23,045 nucleotides of DNA, from the IMG/VR virus record IMGVR_UViG_3300023284_002951, positions 1 through 23,045 of that record; one strand, written 5' to 3'. The notes below the pieces were generated by a model. It did no database searches, was not told the DNA's origin, and saw only the letters and a program-made list of their open reading frames with translations. The DNA is from a virus. A program made the position numbers and the translations under genes. Below, in pieces: positions 21,209 through 23,045 of this stretch (the stretch's first letter is position 1; the number at the start of each line of letters is the position of its first letter).

Positions 21209-22189
21209 ATGAACTTTTTTAGACACGATTGTAATTCACACGAATCAAAATTCTTCCAAGGGTTAATCAAAAACTTCGGTTTCGAAGGATATGGCCGTTT
21301 TTGGGTACTACTAGAGATCTGTTATGAACAGTTAAACAAGCATGATAAATCCTTCATGGAACGATGCGAAAAGACTGGTGTGGAATTTCAATTCTTCCCA
21401 GATTTGGTATGTCGAAAGCTAAAAGGGAAGTCCAAAAAACTACCAGATCTATTTAATTTTTGCCAAGAGACAAGCGATTTTAGTTGGACTCCTACCGAGT
21501 GGCTACCGACTACCAACCGAGTACCTACCGAGTCAGTACCGAGTACCTACCGAGTGGGTACTCAGTCACCACTGGGTACTGACTCGGTAGCCGCCGGTGG
21601 CCACTCAGTACCTACCGAGTACCCATGGAGTTTCAGGGTACCTAACATATTGAAAAGACTCACTACGAAAGAGTTTCAATATTGGTCGCGCTATTCTTGG
21701 GACGGACATATAAGAGAAGAGAAGATAAGAGAAGATAAGATAAGAGATAAAAATATAACAAAAAAAATCTTGGCCACTCCTCCGGAGCGTCCGCCGGGAG
21801 CAAAGCCCCCACCTCCAGATAAATTTCATTTGCTTACAAACATTTGGAATTTACATTGTGGAACGCTCGGGAAAGTGAAACTCGAAAACCCATCACGCCG
21901 AAAACATATCGCACTGCGCTGGAAGGAAGCGCCCGATGACCGAGAAAAATACTGGACACAAATCGTCAAACGTATGGCCGCGTCGGATTTCTGTACGGGT
22001 AAAACCACTCGTGGGTGGCGGGCGTCGTTCGATTTTCTCCTGAAACCGGATACTCATTTGCGGGTCGATGAGGGCCAATTCGATAATCGCGGATCGGAAT
22101 CAAATCCGCCAGCGCGGCCAACTTTTTCCCAACAAAAAACCAAAAATAATGCGGATTTGTATGCAAAATACGAAGGAGTCGAATCTTGA
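21209..22189 (+). CDS. Replication initiation protein (lambda O/DnaD-like position) with iterons in its gene
   Basis: 326 residues from ATG 21209 behind an unusual G8 run. The N-terminal 'FFRHDCNSHESKFFQGLIKNFGFEGYGRFWVLLEICYEQ' fits the winged-helix start of Lin1244/Lin1753-type (DUF4373) replication proteins ('hd......dpKi..L...fG.eGyg....llE'). Residues 94-146 (Pro/Thr/Ser-rich, with the 11-residue repeat 'PTEWLPTTNRV'/'PTESVPSTYRV') are encoded by DNA iterons. Residues 168-186 are a charged spacer encoded by a purine-rich tract. The C-terminal part (from 205: 'LTNIWNLHCG...V', 'RRKHIALRWKE', 'CTGKTTRGWRASFDFLLKPD') is a typical DNA-binding and partner domain of phage initiators. The following gene is in the helicase-loader position. 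Confidence 0.78.
   Translation: MNFFRHDCNSHESKFFQGLIKNFGFEGYGRFWVLLEICYEQLNKHDKSFMERCEKTGVEFQFFPDLVCRKLKGKSKKLPDLFNFCQETSDFSWTPTEWLPTTNRVPTESVPSTYRVGTQSPLGTDSVAAGGHSVPTEYPWSFRVPNILKRLTTKEFQYWSRYSWDGHIREEKIREDKIRDKNITKKILATPPERPPGAKPPPPDKFHLLTNIWNLHCGTLGKVKLENPSRRKHIALRWKEAPDDREKYWTQIVKRMAASDFCTGKTTRGWRASFDFLLKPDTHLRVDEGQFDNRGSESNPPARPTFSQQKTKNNADLYAKYEGVES
21493..21620. repeat. Iteron array, candidate replication origin
   Basis: Six tandem 11-bp units begin at 21493, 21504, 21515, 21526, 21537 and 21548, with core TACCGAGT (four exact, TACCGACT and AACCGAGT variants). Another exact core is at 21613 and one inverted (ACTCGGTA) at 21582. GTACCTACCGAGT occurs three times (21521, 21543, 21608). 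A 16-bp perfect inverted repeat pairs 21525-21540 with 21575-21590. The array lies inside the initiator gene. Confidence 0.72.
21708..21768. other. AT- and purine-rich tract, candidate DNA unwinding element
   Basis: About 60 bp of nearly pure purine plus T on the plus strand, with three copies of GATAAGA (21724, 21734, 21739), ending in A-rich AAAATATAAC and A8. It lies 90 bp after the last iteron, the order seen at the lambda origin. It also encodes the charged spacer of the initiator, so codon content may explain part of it. Confidence 0.5.
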
Positions 22190-22764
22190 AACTACCACGC
22201 TCTACGGTTGGATTTTATGCTTTCATGGCCCAATATTACCAAATCGAACTGCCAGAACCCACGGCGTTAATCTACGCCCAGGAACTCCAGGGACACACGA
22301 TCGAACAATTGTTCGACGCTTGGAGCCTCTACAAGGCCGATTATAAAAATATCCGTATGCCCCTCCCAAATCAGCTTACGGAGTTTTTGAATAAACGGCT
22401 TGGCGTGAAGGACGCGGCCAATCTGATGGTTTCAAAACTCATCGGGTTGGTCGGGTCCAAGGGGCGTTTGTGGTCGTGGCATCAAGAAAGCGAAGCTGAA
22501 ATCGGCGATGGATATTTCCAACTGGTTTCCGCAGTGATCCGAAATCGGGGTGGGTGGAATCGATTCTGTGACCAGCTCGACAGATGCGCCTCCGAAGAGA
22601 CCTTCAGAGCCCAGCTACGGGACGAACTGGCTGCCACGGTCCAAGCGTCACGGATGGGGCAATTAAGCACGTCACCGGCCCTTATGGAGCCCTCACGGAT
22701 ATTGCGGCTCATCTCGGATACCAGTGAGAAACTACAGTTAGGAGGAGAGACAAATGGAAATTAA
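22186..22764 (+). CDS. Putative helicase loader/replisome organiser (lambda P or G39P position)
   Basis: 192 residues from TTG 22186, which overlaps the initiator stop (TTGA) and has GAAGGAG 7 nt upstream. The N-terminal 75 residues 'FYAFMAQYYQIELPEPTALIYAQELQGHTIEQLFDAWSLYKADYKNIRMPLPNQLTEFL' resemble the small helical domain of phage helicase loader/inhibitor proteins of the G39P type. The C-terminal half is helical and less clear. Position immediately after the initiator supports a role in bringing host DnaB-type helicase to the origin. No P-loop, so it is not a DnaC-type ATPase. Confidence 0.6.
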   Translation: MKLPRSTVGFYAFMAQYYQIELPEPTALIYAQELQGHTIEQLFDAWSLYKADYKNIRMPLPNQLTEFLNKRLGVKDAANLMVSKLIGLVGSKGRLWSWHQESEAEIGDGYFQLVSAVIRNRGGWNRFCDQLDRCASEETFRAQLRDELAATVQASRMGQLSTSPALMEPSRILRLISDTSEKLQLGGETNGN

Positions 22765-23045
22765 AGTAGGAACGAAATTAAGAGTTTTAAAACATAGATC
22801 TGGCATAATACCACTGGCCCTTAAAGTTGGCCAAATAGTAACCATTATAGACATTGATGATGGTAAAGATCATAAATATGATTTCAGAATTGATCTTAAA
22901 GATATGGAATCTGTTTTAGTTTCATGGGGTTTCAATATTGAATGGCTTGGAACATTTTGGGAAATTGTGGATGACAACTCCACCACAAAACAAAACCTTC
23001 AGACGATCACATTAGAACAACTCTGTCGAATGCATGAGGTGGAAT
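22754..23045 (+). CDS. Hypothetical protein, 3' end outside the window
   Basis: Open from ATG 22754 (GGAGGAGAGA upstream) to the last base without a stop; 97 codons are visible. Begins MEIKVGTKLRVLKHRSGI and continues with beta-strand-rich sequence ('LALKVGQIVTIIDIDDG'), like a small SH3/KOW-type barrel, then 'WLGTFWEIVDDN' and a helical stretch. It overlaps the loader gene by 11 nt. AT-rich compared with the loader. Function unknown. Confidence 0.65.
   Translation, partial: MEIKVGTKLRVLKHRSGIIPLALKVGQIVTIIDIDDGKDHKYDFRIDLKDMESVLVSWGFNIEWLGTFWEIVDDNSTTKQNLQTITLEQLCRMHEVE

Noticed and set aside
21709-21768. CRISPR-like or microsatellite repeat array
   Set aside because: Repeats are 5-7 bp, overlapping and in a coding frame; no spacer structure.

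Overview
The window is part of the genome of a tailed double-stranded DNA bacteriophage (or a prophage) with a contractile tail, i.e. a myovirus. The left two thirds hold a gapless run of rightward late genes in standard contractile-tail order: tail sheath (DUF3383, cut by the window edge), tail tube (DUF3277), tail assembly chaperone with a -1 frameshift product, tape measure, Dit-like/tube initiator, baseplate plug, hub, Gp138-type spike, gp25/Mu gp46-like wedge, Mu gp47-like baseplate J, DUF2612 protein, and fibres including one with a self-cleaving S74 chaperone. The host cannot be named. A lipoprotein with a clear lipobox and a peptidoglycan hydrolase without a signal peptide fit a Gram-negative host.

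Regions: 1-8842 tail and baseplate; 8897-11447 fibres; 11447-13982 small membrane proteins, a lipoprotein and a Cys/His endolysin (lysis and cell-envelope cluster); 13982-16349 LamG-like and beta-rich accessory proteins, probably virion or receptor-binding add-ons; 16359-16958 one leftward gene that looks structural; 16959-17221 a divergent control region; 17222-19362 a RecE-like exonuclease, a RecT-like annealing protein and an HTH-like protein; 19434-20665 small early genes including a stand-alone CheY-like receiver; 20719-23045 zinc-ribbon protein, replication initiator, putative helicase loader and a truncated last gene. Most late genes are coupled by TAATG or ATGA overlaps, which points to one long operon.

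The most interesting signals are: (1) a T TTT TTA slippery heptamer followed by a possible two-tier stem in the chaperone gene, with an otherwise unexplained 88-codon open extension in the -1 frame; (2) six tandem 11-bp iterons, a 16-bp inverted repeat and an AT/purine-rich tract inside the replication gene, arranged like the lambda origin inside gene O; (3) a 19-bp operator-like sequence present in opposite orientations in front of the two early transcription blocks; (4) a 9-bp hairpin that buries the G-rich ribosome binding site of the zinc-ribbon gene; (5) a phage-encoded phospho-receiver domain with all catalytic residues; (6) a beta-domain inserted in both the baseplate J protein and a late accessory protein. 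No tRNA, CRISPR array, insertion sequence, integrase or attachment site was seen.
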